From contig CM053796.1 of NCBI GenBank assembly GCA_028671895.1, positions 34,718,860 through 34,782,859 of the forward strand: a stretch of 64,000 nt of DNA, read 5' to 3'. The position numbers were made by a program, and so were the translations under genes. Within the stretch, counting starts at the first letter, position 1; the number at the start of each line of letters is the position of its first letter. The DNA is from Oenanthe sinensis. Taxonomy: Eukaryota; Streptophyta; Magnoliopsida; Apiales; Apiaceae. A model generated the notes under the pieces. It saw only the letters and a program-made list of their open reading frames with translations, made no database searches and was not told the DNA's origin. Shown here piece by piece: positions 36,389 through 47,013 of the stretch.

Positions 36389-38830
36389 TTTGGAGTTGAG
36401 GCCTTGAGGGAGATAGGAGCAGCGGTAATGTTGTATACGCAGTAGCTTTGAGTTAGAGTCAGTGCTGACGTATTTCTAAAGTTGCGTGCCTATCTTGGGA
36501 TGGATCAGGGAATGTGGGCCTGGCCCGCAATTATAATAGATTAGTTAGTAGGCGTGAAATGTTGGTACGCCTTGTGGCGTCTTTAATATTCAAAACAATT
36601 CATTCATTTTTATTCGTCCGGACCTTGGAATTCACGATTTTTTATAATCATTAAATTAAAATATTTTAATATTTTTTATTATGAATTATTATATTTACAT
36701 AAAAAAATATATTGATATATTAACTTTTATTATTATATTTAATATGAATTATTATACGTAATTTAAATTAAATAATTTTTTATTATAATATTAAATAACA
36801 TGCACGTCCTATAAAAAACAAAAGACATACTCTCTCTATCCCAAAATAACAACAGTCATTTTGACTTTTTACACGTAATTTTATATATAAAAAAACACTA
36901 TTTGCATATATAATTTTTTCAATTTTCTTTTTTTGAATAAAAATATAATACTTAAATTATTATTCAGAAAAAAAAAATGGTAAAAATAATACATACAAGT
37001 ATCTTCTTTTACACATTAAACCACATGCAAAAAGTCAAACCAACTATTACTAACGAAATTGTCCTCATTGATAATCAAAATATCGATTATCTTATTACTA
37101 ACCACTTAAATACTCAACACGAACTAACGACACGTAACTAAATTAATTAAGTAAAAAGTTTTAAATTTGAACTTAAATTCGAGAAAATAAATTTACACTT
37201 TATTTATTTATTTAATTTATTATTATTATTATAAAAATAGAGAGCAAATGCGTAAAGCCTCGCACAAAGAGCCAACATGTCATATTCAATTCCATCTAGT
37301 CTATTTGTGTTAACCCTCTTTTCCCTGCTCCCATCTCCTAAACCCAAAAAAAACCCCACTTTCACCTTCAGTCCTCCAAAACCTGCTTCTCCGCTGGCCA
37401 GTTATTCCCGGAATCTTCAGAGTTAATGATAATATGGCTATCTTCCAATGTTATTTTCAGTCTGCCAAGATTCCTGACATTTTATCTTATTCTCCATGAT
37501 AAGTAACTATTAATTAATAATATATTGTGAAGCACATCAACTGATAATTTCTGGCATTCATCGATTGATTTGTTGTATCCATCAACTGATAATTTAACTT
37601 ATCGATTGATAGTTGGTTATCAATCGATGACTCTTCTATTTATTGATGGTTTTCATCCATTAAATCTTTATTTGTTGAACATCATTATCTATCGATTATT
37701 CATTACTAGTATAATTTACCTATTTTCAAATATTCACAATTTAACAATCCGACATATACATTCATTGATGACCAATATCCATTAACTCATGACATCAATT
37801 CCTAGATTAAATTATTCATTGTCCAAACAATATATCGATGGATAAGACCAATACATACCTTGTTCATATCAATCCATATTATCAGTTGATTAAAATTAAT
37901 TATCAATTGATAATTGGTTCCCTAATTAATAAATATTTATAAAACACTTTTCATTTAATCAGTTAAAAAATTGAAAAACGGATTTATAATTCTAAGTGTT
38001 TATGTTATCATCAAAATTACATAATTCCTAACACATATCAAGTCATTTAGGCACAAAAACAAGTCAGGGTACTCGAAACAAATTTAAGTTTCTTATAATT
38101 AAAGATTGTACATCCATCAATAAATCGAACTTTTAGATAATGTATGATGATAATTGAGCTCCTCGTCATAATGTACGCACAATCTCCTAGCCACTCGACA
38201 GTCAATTTTTTCAATTAAATGTTTATCTCCTTAATTTTCGATCATAATCTATATATATTCGTTGTATGTATTATATTATATATGTGAATATATGTTTGGA
38301 TATAATTTTATACATTAGACGAATTTAGTAAAACTCTACGTAACCTTTAACATATTACCATGTCTTTTCGGCTATTACTCTCTTTATTGTCAAAATGTTT
38401 CCTTTCACATTAACGAGTGAAACGAAGTTGTCATCATTGATAACCAGAGTGATACAAATTAATACTTAATTAACGACGATATCATGCGTACAACAAGTGT
38501 TCTAAAAATCTGATTAATCGCTAGACGGATGTATAACAACTCAATTAAGTGGAAGTATCTGGCCAATTTGATTTAATTAGTTGAATCGGTCAAAAATCAA
38601 TCAAAAGTAATAAGTTTTTAGAAAATTTATATATTAATTTTTTTGCGAAAGAAAAATTAATTTTTTTAAATTAAAGTACATGAAAGTAATTTTTTAATGC
38701 TAAAAGCTGTCTCAATTTCAATTTTAAACTCATTTTAAACTAATTAATTGAAAAAATGTAACAATATTTAACAGTGAAATCTGTCATTTTATTGTTAAAA
38801 ATAAATTAAATACTCTATTATTTAACTGGC
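36389..38830. other. AACT promoter side and intergenic repeats
   Basis: No gene. A Stowaway-like left end (TACTCTCTCTATCCCAAAAT) at about 36830 has no clear right end. Between about 37500 and 37930 the words ATCGATTGAT, ATCAATTGAT and CATCAACTGATAA recur many times without a fixed period, possibly a decayed element. The remainder is AT-rich. Confidence 0.35.
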
Positions 38831-39103
38831 TATGGAGCCCGAATCAACAAGTAACTCAGGCGGCCTGTCAAAAGCGGCAGAAGAAGAGCGAGACGGAGAG
38901 GAAGCGAAAGGAATGGGAAGAAAAACTGGCAACCTTGTCCGAAGAGGAGAGAATCAAAATGATGGATTCGCGAAAGGAGTTGAGGAAAGAGAGAATGGAT
39001 AAGAGATGTGTGGAGAAACATATGAAAGCTGAGAGACTTGATGATGCTAAGACTAATGGCCACAATCTATGTGAACTTGTCACCAGGGATTAGGTTATTT
39101 ATT

Positions 39104-39148
<45 letters not shown>

Positions 39149-39417
39149 TGCTAGATTTATTTGTTGAATAAGCTTTGCGTATCTCATTTGTTTGCAAATC
39201 GTCCTGGTGATTTCAGGTTCTCACTGTGAATCAAGTGATAGAGATAATACTCGAGTACTTGGAAACAAGAGACTGGAAGGACTCATTTTTTCAAGTAATT
39301 CCTCAAAGAAAAAGATTTGAAGCTGATTTAGAAGGAAATCAAGGAGACTTGGAAGATAAACAAGATGAAGAACAGTTTGATGTTCAAGAGAAGAAAAAGC
39401 CTTGTACGGAAACTTGA
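38831..39417 (+). pseudogene. TRM10 tRNA (guanine-9) methyltransferase remnant
   Basis: Two ends of the gene survive. The N-terminal exon begins MEPESTSNSGGLSK, then shifts frame into ERKRKEWEEKLATLSEEERI and SRKELRKERMDKR and stops at 39095. After a tri/tetranucleotide repeat and a TTTCAG acceptor, the last exon (39218-39417) reads VLTVNQVIEIILEYLETRDW, KDSFFQVIPQRKRFE and an acidic tail. These match the N-terminal linker and the last helix region of plant TRM10. The SPOUT methyltransferase core between them, which binds S-adenosylmethionine and tRNA, is missing, so it cannot encode an active enzyme. Confidence 0.75.
39095..39149. repeat. Microsatellite (TTAT)n then (TTA)n
   Basis: Simple repeat directly after the N-terminal TRM10 block, at the place where the middle exons of TRM10 should be. 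Confidence 0.9.
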
Positions 39418-39639
39418 AAGACACATGACTTGTGTACGGAATCTATGTCAATTTCATGTAATCATAAACTAATATGAGGATCTTGAAATCTAGTTTAGTA
39501 TAGTGATTAGTGACTCAAGTCTTTAAGTACCAAGTGATCATTAGGCTGAGTCAACCTGTTCTTCATTAAACTATTATATGTATCCAATGAAACAGAAGCT
39601 GACAGATCTTCAAGATATTTCTCAAATATTTATCCAATT

Positions 39640-40640
39640 TAGTTGCTTTGCAATTCAAATGCTAGCTAATACACTTCCAATTTAGTTTAGTTATAGTGAT
39701 GCATTGGTGTGTTTTTTGACATGCTATGAACTTTCAATCAATCGATATCTTACTAGCTTATGAACGATCTTAAGGGATACATCAGAGCCATATGTCATAC
39801 CAACTTGAAGATTCATGGTCAATTTTCGAGGGGAAGTAAATGAAAACAGGTATATAAAGCAACAACAATCCAGACGAACTTTAGCAATTAGTTTTTGCTT
39901 CACTTGTTACAAAGCTGATAAACTCAGACGCACTTTCTTGTACTAGTTCTTTGGCATCATCGGAGATTTTGGCATAGGAAGGGATGCTTTTCCGCATAAG
40001 GCGTAACACATTTGCAATGGGCATGAACCGATCTTGTTCTCTCACGATGCATTCTTTATCATCAGCTGCTGGATTATTACCAATCCCCGTACTAAACGTC
40101 CCTGTTGAAAGGTATACAAACAGATATATAGCAGATGGTTGCGGATTACAAGAGTAAATTTTCCATATTTGTTGAAGTAATTCAAAACATCTACTTGGTG
40201 AAAATTATAGACAGACAGACTAGAGTAATCATCAGTTTGCCATATACTTGTCCCCCCTTCCCCAATAACAAGGTTATGAATTCTAACCCAGCTATCCCTC
40301 TCCCTCTCCCTCACCATAAAAAAAGTTAACAAAACTGAAGTGATAATAAAAAGTAAAAGAGGTTGCATATTACAAGTACAGTATAATTTTAATTTTCCAA
40401 GTCAGGTTACATACCAAATTATATACTACTAAAACCAAAGTAAAATAAACGGGTCCTAGAGGTCATCTATCATGTACTACTAGTTTCCTATTTTCTTGTC
40501 AAAACTCGTTATTTGAGTTAAGTTTCCTATTTTCTTGTCAAAACTTATTATTTGAGTTAATATGGTTGTAATTCTAGCCTTTTTCTCTCACTACTATTAC
40601 TGTTCCTTGTACATTCAGTTGGGTTATAATTGCCCTGATT
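39640..40640 (-). pseudogene. Truncated L1L (LEC1-like NF-YB) copy
   Basis: The region is collinear with 42130-43370 around the first intact L1L gene: the shared 3' flank, the second exon with its acceptor CAACAG|GGACG at 40102/40101, and the start of the intron. Exon 2 (40101-39895) reads CIVREQDRFMPIANV and KISDDAKELVQES, but about 425 bases covering the second half of the histone fold and the C-terminus are gone. The join lies at a TTT shared by both sides (near 39893). No first exon is found on the distal side, where unrelated sequence with a kelch gene begins. Confidence 0.85.
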
Positions 40641-40924
40641 TGTGGCTTTGTCTACATGTCAAAAGAGTTTGATGTGTTAACATTAGCTGCTCATAATTGA
40701 TATTTGATGCCATCTATATTAACCCTGATTTTTATTCCATTTGTGTTGAAAACAGTTATAAATTTCTTTTGATCCAAGTGTTGCTTGCTTGATAGGTTGT
40801 TTTAATTGTCATTGTTTTAATTATAGAGATGTTGTATTTGATGATAAAGGCCTGTATATGATAAATCCCCCGATGCTTTTTTGCAATCTTATTCCATTTG
40901 TGTTGAAAACAGGTTCAAGTGAAA
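40641..40924. other. Upstream region of the kelch-type gene
   Basis: Not shared with the L1L copies. It ends in GAAAACAG|GTTCAAG, which could be an acceptor for a lost or untranslated upstream exon, 6 bases before the kelch frame. Confidence 0.3.
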
Positions 40925-41774
40925 ATGTTGACGAGGATTCTGGTGCAGTCCGAGTTTGATCAACAACGTAGTTTTGGTGATGAAACATTTAAAATTGAAG
41001 AATTTCACATTGTGGATCTGGAGCAGCACAAAATTCATCTCAATGTCTCATCTCAGCTGTTAAATCGGTCCGGATTGTCTTCAATGTTGAGTTTGGGTGA
41101 CTCGGTCTATATTTTTGGCGGCTGTTATACTCAAAAGGAAGTCAGCGATATTGTCTCCTGTGTATCCGAAAACCCCAAGGATACCTTCTACATGGGCTCA
41201 GCTCGGTTGCAATTTGTCAGCGACAATGTTGGCAAGTGGTGCCAAAATCCTGAGCCTATTTTTGGACGCGTTTTTGCCAGTACCACTTGCCTCCTTGGAA
41301 AGATCTACAACATGGGATACAATTATGACCTTTCTCCGCAGGTGTTTGATCCCGCCATTAATTTGTGGGACGAAATCACCGTGCCTTCTGAATTACAAGG
41401 TTGCAGCATGTCTTCACCGTGCTGATGATGTCATTTACTTTTATTATCTCAAGTGTCCCACTCTCGTTCGCGCTTATGATTTGAAAGAACTCAAGTGGGT
41501 GGATGTGCATTTGTCCGAAACTCTTGTTGATGGCTATTCTATAGTACGTGGCCGCTTTGAAGAACTGCTCTATTTAGGTGACAACTCCTTCTGCTTGGTC
41601 GGTCCTTGGTTTCTAATTATGAGTACCAATGATGATAAAGATCGTTATTTAAATTGCCGTGTTTCCATCGTCAAGTTTAGAATTATGCGCACAGGTTCAG
41701 TCATTCCCCTGTCGGCCAGCCACTATATCCTTCCCCACACTTCCTACTTTTGTAACACGGTTGCACTTCCTTAG
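40925..41774 (+). pseudogene. Kelch/galactose-oxidase-like protein, frameshifted
   Basis: From ATG 40925 a frame reads SEFDQQRSFGDETFKIEEFH, the kelch-like SLGDSVYIFGGC, KIYNMGYNYDLSPQVFDP and LWDEITVPSELQG, and stops at 41425. A second frame takes over at about 41395 with VAACLHRADDVIYFYYLKC, YDLKELKWVDVHLSE and LLYLGDNSFCLVG, and ends at 41774. The two halves look like parts of one beta-propeller protein with some middle sequence missing. The plant family is poorly characterised and I do not assign a function. It lies on the opposite strand to, and between, the truncated and first intact L1L copies. Confidence 0.65.
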
Positions 41775-42472
41775 GTACTTTCATTTCTTATAACTTGGTG
41801 CTCCTTCCTGCATTTAACATGAATAACGTACTCTGTTATTGTAGATTTTATATATGTTGGGGATTCTTTTGTCTAGCGGCAAAAGAGAAATGGAGACTCA
41901 GGAAGCAGCAATGGTTTCTCTTCTTCAAAAAAATGATATCCTAGTTTTTCGTTACTGCTGGAAGTCTTATGTACTCCTCGCCATAATAACTGACCATCTC
42001 TTTGTGTTTACATTTCCATTTTATTTTATGGACATGGTAAAACTGAAATTGTGTGTTTCACCTAATACTTCTTGTGTACCCCTTTGTAGCTGTTAGATGT
42101 GATGATCCGTAGCGTCAAACGGGCCCTTAGTTGCTTTGTTCAAATGCTAGCTAATACACTTCCAATTTAGTTTAGTATGGTGATGTATTGGTGTGTTTTT
42201 TGACGTGCTATGAACTTTCAACTCAATCGATATCTTGCTAGCTTAATTATGAACAATCTCAAGGGATACATCAACCAAATGTCATACCAACTTGAAGGTT
42301 CATGGTCAATTTTCGAGGGGAAGTAAATGAAAGCAGGTATATAAAGCAACAACAATCCAGACGAACTTTAGCAACTAGTTTCTGGTACTAGAACAAAAGA
42401 AAACCATTCCCAGATTCTCCCAAGAGAATACTATTCATTTTACTTAACTTTCCTTACTCTTTGCACTTGAGC
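41775..42472. other. 3' flank of L1L copy 1 and of the kelch gene
   Basis: From about 42130 onwards this matches 39655-39890 and, more weakly, 51490-51830 and 57590-57960, the shared 3' flank of the L1L array. A plus-strand TATATAAA (42338-42345) is part of it. No separate gene is supported at 41854-42096. Confidence 0.5.
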
Positions 42473-45039
42473 TCAAGGATCAAGGCTATCAACTCCAGCA
42501 CCAGACGGTCCAGCATTGTGATCATCATTCACAAAGCCTCCCATTGTCATAGCCTGTAGAAGCGCATTATGTGGTCCCATATAGTACCCTGGCGCAAATG
42601 TAGGTGGAATCGCCATTGCCCCATCAACTGACCTCCTCGTCATCAGTAGCTCACCCCTCAACGCACTACGCTCACCACCTTCAGCCTCACGGAAGCGGTC
42701 CAGGTAGAGCATGAGTGGCTCGATGTAGTCGTCAAACCCCAGATTGCTCATTGCCCAAAGCACATCTTCTGCAGTGATGGTCTTGCGCTGCTCTTTCTGG
42801 CAACGAAAATTTGCTTCACTTGTTACAAAGCTGATAAACTCAGACACACTTTCTTGTACTAGTTCTTTGGCATCATCGGAGATTTTGGCATAGGAAGGGA
42901 TGCTTTTCCGCATAAGGCGTATCACATTTGCAATGGGCATCAACCGATCTTGTTCTCTCACGATGCATTCTTTATCATCAGCTGCTGGATTATTGTCAAT
43001 CCCCGTACTGAACGTCCCTGTTGAAAGGTATACAAACAGATATATAGCAGATGGGTGCGGATTACAAGAGTAAATTTTCCATATATGTTGATGTAATTCA
43101 AACATCTACTTGGTGAAAATTATTGACAGACAAACTATATACCAATAAGTACGTGAAGTTTATTTAATTTAACTAAAGTAAAATAAACGGGTCCTAGAGG
43201 TCATCTATCATGTACTAGTTTCCTATTTTCTTGTCAAAACTCATCATTTGAGTTAAGTTCCCTAGTTTCTCGTCAAAACTTATTATTTGAGTTAATATGG
43301 TAGTAATTCTAGTCTTTTTTTTCTCACTACTATTACTATTTCTTGTATATTCAATTGGGTTGTAGCTTAAGTTGGTTGGAGTTAGGCATGACAATTGGTT
43401 CGGTTTCGGATCGGATTAATTTCGGAGCGGATTACTTTTCGGTTATAATATATTTGTATTCGGTTAGGATGGGATGAGATTTGGTTCGGATCCAGTTTCA
43501 GTTTTGTTTAAATTGAATCGGTTTCGGTTCTGATCGGTACGATTTCGATTTGGGTCAAAATCGGATTAAAATTCGGATAAAAATCGGATTAAATTAGGTT
43601 CAAATATTTTTGGATTTCTTATTTTAAATTAGATTTTGTTTGGATTTGAAAGTTAAGTTCGGATTAATGTTAAATTAATTTAAATTGTCATTTTAAATAA
43701 AGGTCATTAAGTAAATTTGAGAAATTATAGTTAAAATTTGATAAAATAATACTGAATAAAATAATTATCTCGATTAAGTAATATATTTCTCCATTTCAGA
43801 CTTTGGTCAATATGATAAAATAAATGTTCATTAAATTCTGTAATATAAGAATTTAAAAAAAATCTTGATGTCAAAATAAAAATATAAATAAATTTTATAT
43901 GTACATATATAATATACAATATTTATTTCTTATTAAAATATAAATTTATATCCACTTTTCTTTACTTTCTAGCAAATTCAAAATAAATGTTATTCTTAAT
44001 ATTTAATATTTTATTTTACAAACACATGTATTATACGTATAAATTATGTATAAGTGTATAATATACATGTGAGTGTAATGAATTGTAAGATTATATGTCT
44101 GAGACACACTTAAGTTCTATAATTTAGTTTGAGCCATAATTAGTTTGCATAATTTTTAGTTAGGATTTGATCAATTTCGGATCATTATTGGATCTCTTAT
44201 TTCGGATTATTTTCAGTTTAAATTCCGGTTCCAGATTATTTTTGGATCGGATCGAATTGGTTTTCAGATCATTTTTGAATTTGATTATGTTGAACCGATA
44301 TCGGTTCAGATCGGATTATTTCGGATTCGGTTACACTTTTGAATTATCGAATTCGGATACAAAATCGGATTCGGTTTCTATCTGGTCGTTTCTTCGGATC
44401 ATCCTTGGTTAGCTTAGCTTTTTGGCTAAAGTTAATATTAAACACAATATTACTAAATTAAAGGTAAACTTCTTTTTTTGGGTAAAAAAAAGAGAGGTAA
44501 ACTTCTTCTTTTTCCTTTCCAAAACTTTTTCCACTTTTTTAAAATACAAATATCTATTTTACTAAGCAAACACATATGAAAAAAAATTGAAAAGTATATT
44601 TTCTAAATGAATAAATTAAATCAAATAATAAAAAAAGTTAACCATTAATTAAAAAAGCTATGGATAATTAATCAGAAAAAAGTATTAATAAAAAATATTA
44701 TATAGATAATATTATATATGTTATATGATTTTTGGTTTTAACAAAAATAAAGTGCCTTTGACTTTTTTTAAAAAATTAGGAATTATCTTTGACTTAGAAA
44801 CACATAAGATTTCAATATTATCTTTAGTCTCCACCAAATATGTAGGGCTGACGTTTGAAATAGAATAATCAAGGAAAAGACTGTGGACATGGAATGCCAT
44901 GGAATGTAAATTCCTAATCAGCAAACTTATGTAAATTCTTTAATAGCTATACTGTATAATTATAAAAAGATGAAACAGATCAGACTAAGAACCAAATTTG
45001 CAATTTATTATAATAAATATATAATTAGGATTTATATGT

Positions 45040-45071
<32 letters not shown>

Positions 45072-46085
45072 TAAGAATTTGATTAACAAATAAAAACATA
45101 CAAAAAATCATAGAACACCAACAATAATTGCAAAAAAAATATAATCTACAAAAAAAATATATAACACAAATTACAGAGCATGTTGAATAGTGTTCTGTAA
45201 TTTTGTGTGCTATATTTTTTGTATATTATATAATTTTTTTGTTTATTTTTTATGTTATGTAAATTTTTTTATATTTAACAATTTTTTTATGTGTTCTGTA
45301 ATTATATTTGTGGTTAGTTCGTGAAAGAGTTTCTTGTTTAATCTAAGCATATATATATATATATATATATATATGTGGTAGGGCATGTAGAAATTTATGT
45401 TTATAACATGGAAATGAACGGGTGATGTGTACATATTCATCTATATATATAGTTTCTTTTTATTTTGAAAAACTAATGTATAATTGATAATTAAAATTTT
45501 GAAATCCAATTGCAGAAAGATTAACTACAATATAATTATAAAAAAACATTAAAAATATGGGATAATTTGTTTGGATTTAAATAAGAAAATGTGTGTTCAA
45601 TAATAACTAATACGAGAGTAGATTTGTGCATACGTAAATATTAATACTATATATCATATACAATACCCCTTCTCATAACAGTGATCAAAAATTGAAAAAG
45701 GCCTAACTATAATTAAGTTCAAAGAGAGACATGAAATTTAAGATATACTGTACAATTGCAATTGCATGCTTATAATGTATTTTATCAAATCAATAGTCAC
45801 ATAGATATAGAGACATACAACGTACCCTCGTATATGTATACACATACATACTTGCAAACAATTAATCTCTCCCACACATAACCGGTGAGAAACGAACATA
45901 TACACATATATGGGTGAGCACTTTAATTAGCACAAAAAACAAAGAGATGGTAAAATGATTAAAAAAACGCAGCTAGAGAGTGAGAATGGGGGTGTGTCTG
46001 TATTACCAGAAGCAGGAATCTGCTGTTGCTGAGGATTCCTTTGGTATCCCTGAAAGTCTCTTCCTTGTTGATTTATTCTCTCCAT
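42473..46085 (-). CDS. L1L: LEC1-like NF-YB transcription factor, array copy 1
   Basis: Two exons, 46085-46007 and 43017-42473, join in phase 1 to 207 aa. The N-terminus MERINQQGRDFQGYQRNPQQ is Gln-rich. The histone-fold B domain (about 52-142) carries REQDRLMPIANVIRLMRK, KISDDAKE and RCQKEQRKTITAEDVLWAMS. The Asp at 74 in KISDD is the residue that separates LEC1-type from other NF-YB proteins, and the YIEPL and FREAEGGER blocks favour L1L (NF-YB6) over LEC1. Such proteins pair with NF-YC, then NF-YA or bZIP partners, to bind CCAAT or G-box DNA and drive embryo and seed-storage programmes. The Cys usual in QECVSE is Ser here. The 3.0 kb intron contains a hAT-like element and an inverted repeat. 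Confidence 0.9.
43386..44410. mobile_element. CGGATCGG-rich repeat element, copy B, in the L1L copy 1 intron
   Basis: The left end GACAATTGGTTCGGTTTCGG is followed by arrays of CGGATTAA and CGGTTTCGG. The AT-rich body matches copy A (12570-13330). The right 250 bases again carry CGGATCGG, CGGATTCGG and TCGGATTAT words. CG-rich subterminal arrays at both ends fit a non-autonomous hAT element. Exact termini and target duplication could not be fixed. Confidence 0.6.
44411..46006. other. Rest of the L1L copy 1 intron
   Basis: AT-rich, with (TA)n runs at about 45048-45071 and 45345-45374. No other gene. The part next to the donor (about 45700-46006) is conserved with the corresponding intron ends of copies 2 and 3. 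Confidence 0.5.
45100..45260. repeat. AT-rich inverted repeat in the L1L copy 1 intron
   Basis: Two arms of about 60 bases meet near 45185: ATATAACACAAATTACAGA(A)C on the left and its counterpart GTTCTGTAATTTTGTGTGCTAT on the right. A near-continuous hairpin could form. It resembles a small foldback MITE. Confidence 0.6.
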
Positions 46086-46237
46086 CTCTCTCGATCTCTC
46101 TCTCTCAGTTATTTTTCTCTCCCACTGGATCTCTATTTCTCTCTCTTTCTGAGAAGTGAGTACTGCCAAATGAACATGCAATAAGTAGAAAAAGCAGAGT
46201 GGAGTAAGTTGAAAATAAAAAGAAAAGAGAGAGGAGT

Positions 46238-46254
46238 TGCATGGTACACGTGGC
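46238..46254 (-). promoter_or_regulatory. RY motif next to an ABRE/G-box, L1L copy 1
   Basis: TGCATG (RY core CATGCA on the minus strand) at 46238-46243 is followed by ACACGTGGC at 46246-46254 (GCCACGTGT on the minus strand, an ABRE/G-box). This pairing is typical of seed genes controlled by B3 factors (ABI3, FUS3, LEC2) with bZIPs. It lies about 155-170 bases upstream of the ATG, downstream of the best TATA box. Confidence 0.55.
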
Positions 46255-46363
46255 AGAGAGGCGTGATGAACAAGAAGACACAATAGGGCAATATATACAA
46301 ATTGGTCTTTGCTTATCTCTATTCACTTTATTATCAAAGTAGTAGCTGGCTGGGAAGAGGCAC

Positions 46364-46371
46364 TATATATA
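46364..46371 (-). promoter_or_regulatory. TATA box of L1L copy 1
   Basis: TATATATA about 280 bases upstream of the ATG at 46085. Copy 3 has the weaker TATACATA at the same relative place; in copy 2 this segment is replaced by inserted sequence. Confidence 0.5.
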
Positions 46372-46741
46372 CTGACCAAAGGGGGTTACATTTGACTGTT
46401 ACTCCCAAGTCCCAACCAAAATTCATTGAATCAACCCCCATCTACTGCATTCATTAACACATTCACTTGTATTTATTCCGGGTTTGTTATGCGTTTTGAA
46501 TTTTTATTTTCATCAATTTTGTAATTTTCTCGTAAATATAGTTGAGCCTAAAATTTCTTGTGTTAAGTTTTCTATAAAAGTTTTGTGTTGATCCAAAGGA
46601 TCACGAGTTCGAATCTCACCGATTACATTTAATTATCAAAAAAAATGTTTAGTTTAATTACTCAACTTTACTTATAATTTTATATGAACGTAATTATAAT
46701 TAGATTGAGTAATTATGTGCGAATTAAAATTCATAATACTA

Positions 46742-47011
46742 CTCCCTCCGTTTCATATTAGTAGTCCACTTTCAAAAAAATATTATTTCAAAATAATTTT
46801 CCACTTCAACTTTTCATGTAAAATTTAATCTAATTTATATTTTCACAATCAACTATATTCCATATATCTCTAATTTATATTTTAAAGATCAACTTCATAC
46901 CATGCATTATATTCATTTAATACAATAAATATGAGTACAACTAATCAACAATAAATTTTCTTAATATGCATTACTTTTTAAAAGTAGACTACTTCTATGA
47001 AACGGAGGGAG
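46742..47011. mobile_element. Stowaway MITE upstream of L1L copy 1
   Basis: The termini CTCCCTCCGTTTCATATTAG and, reverse-complemented at the right, CTCCCTCCGTTTCATAGAAG are inverted repeats, flanked by TA on both sides (46740-46741 and 47012-47013). At 270 bases with no coding sequence it is a textbook Stowaway. A diverged relative lies at 63738-63981. Confidence 0.9.
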
Positions 47012-47013
47012 TA

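Noticed and set aside
41854..42096. Plus-strand frame after the kelch pseudogene
   Set aside because: No resemblance to the kelch protein and no domain; treated as 3' flank.
46590..46635. tRNA-like B box (GAGTTCGAATCTCACC)
   Set aside because: No A box or cloverleaf in front; most likely a decayed SINE tail, so no tRNA gene is called.
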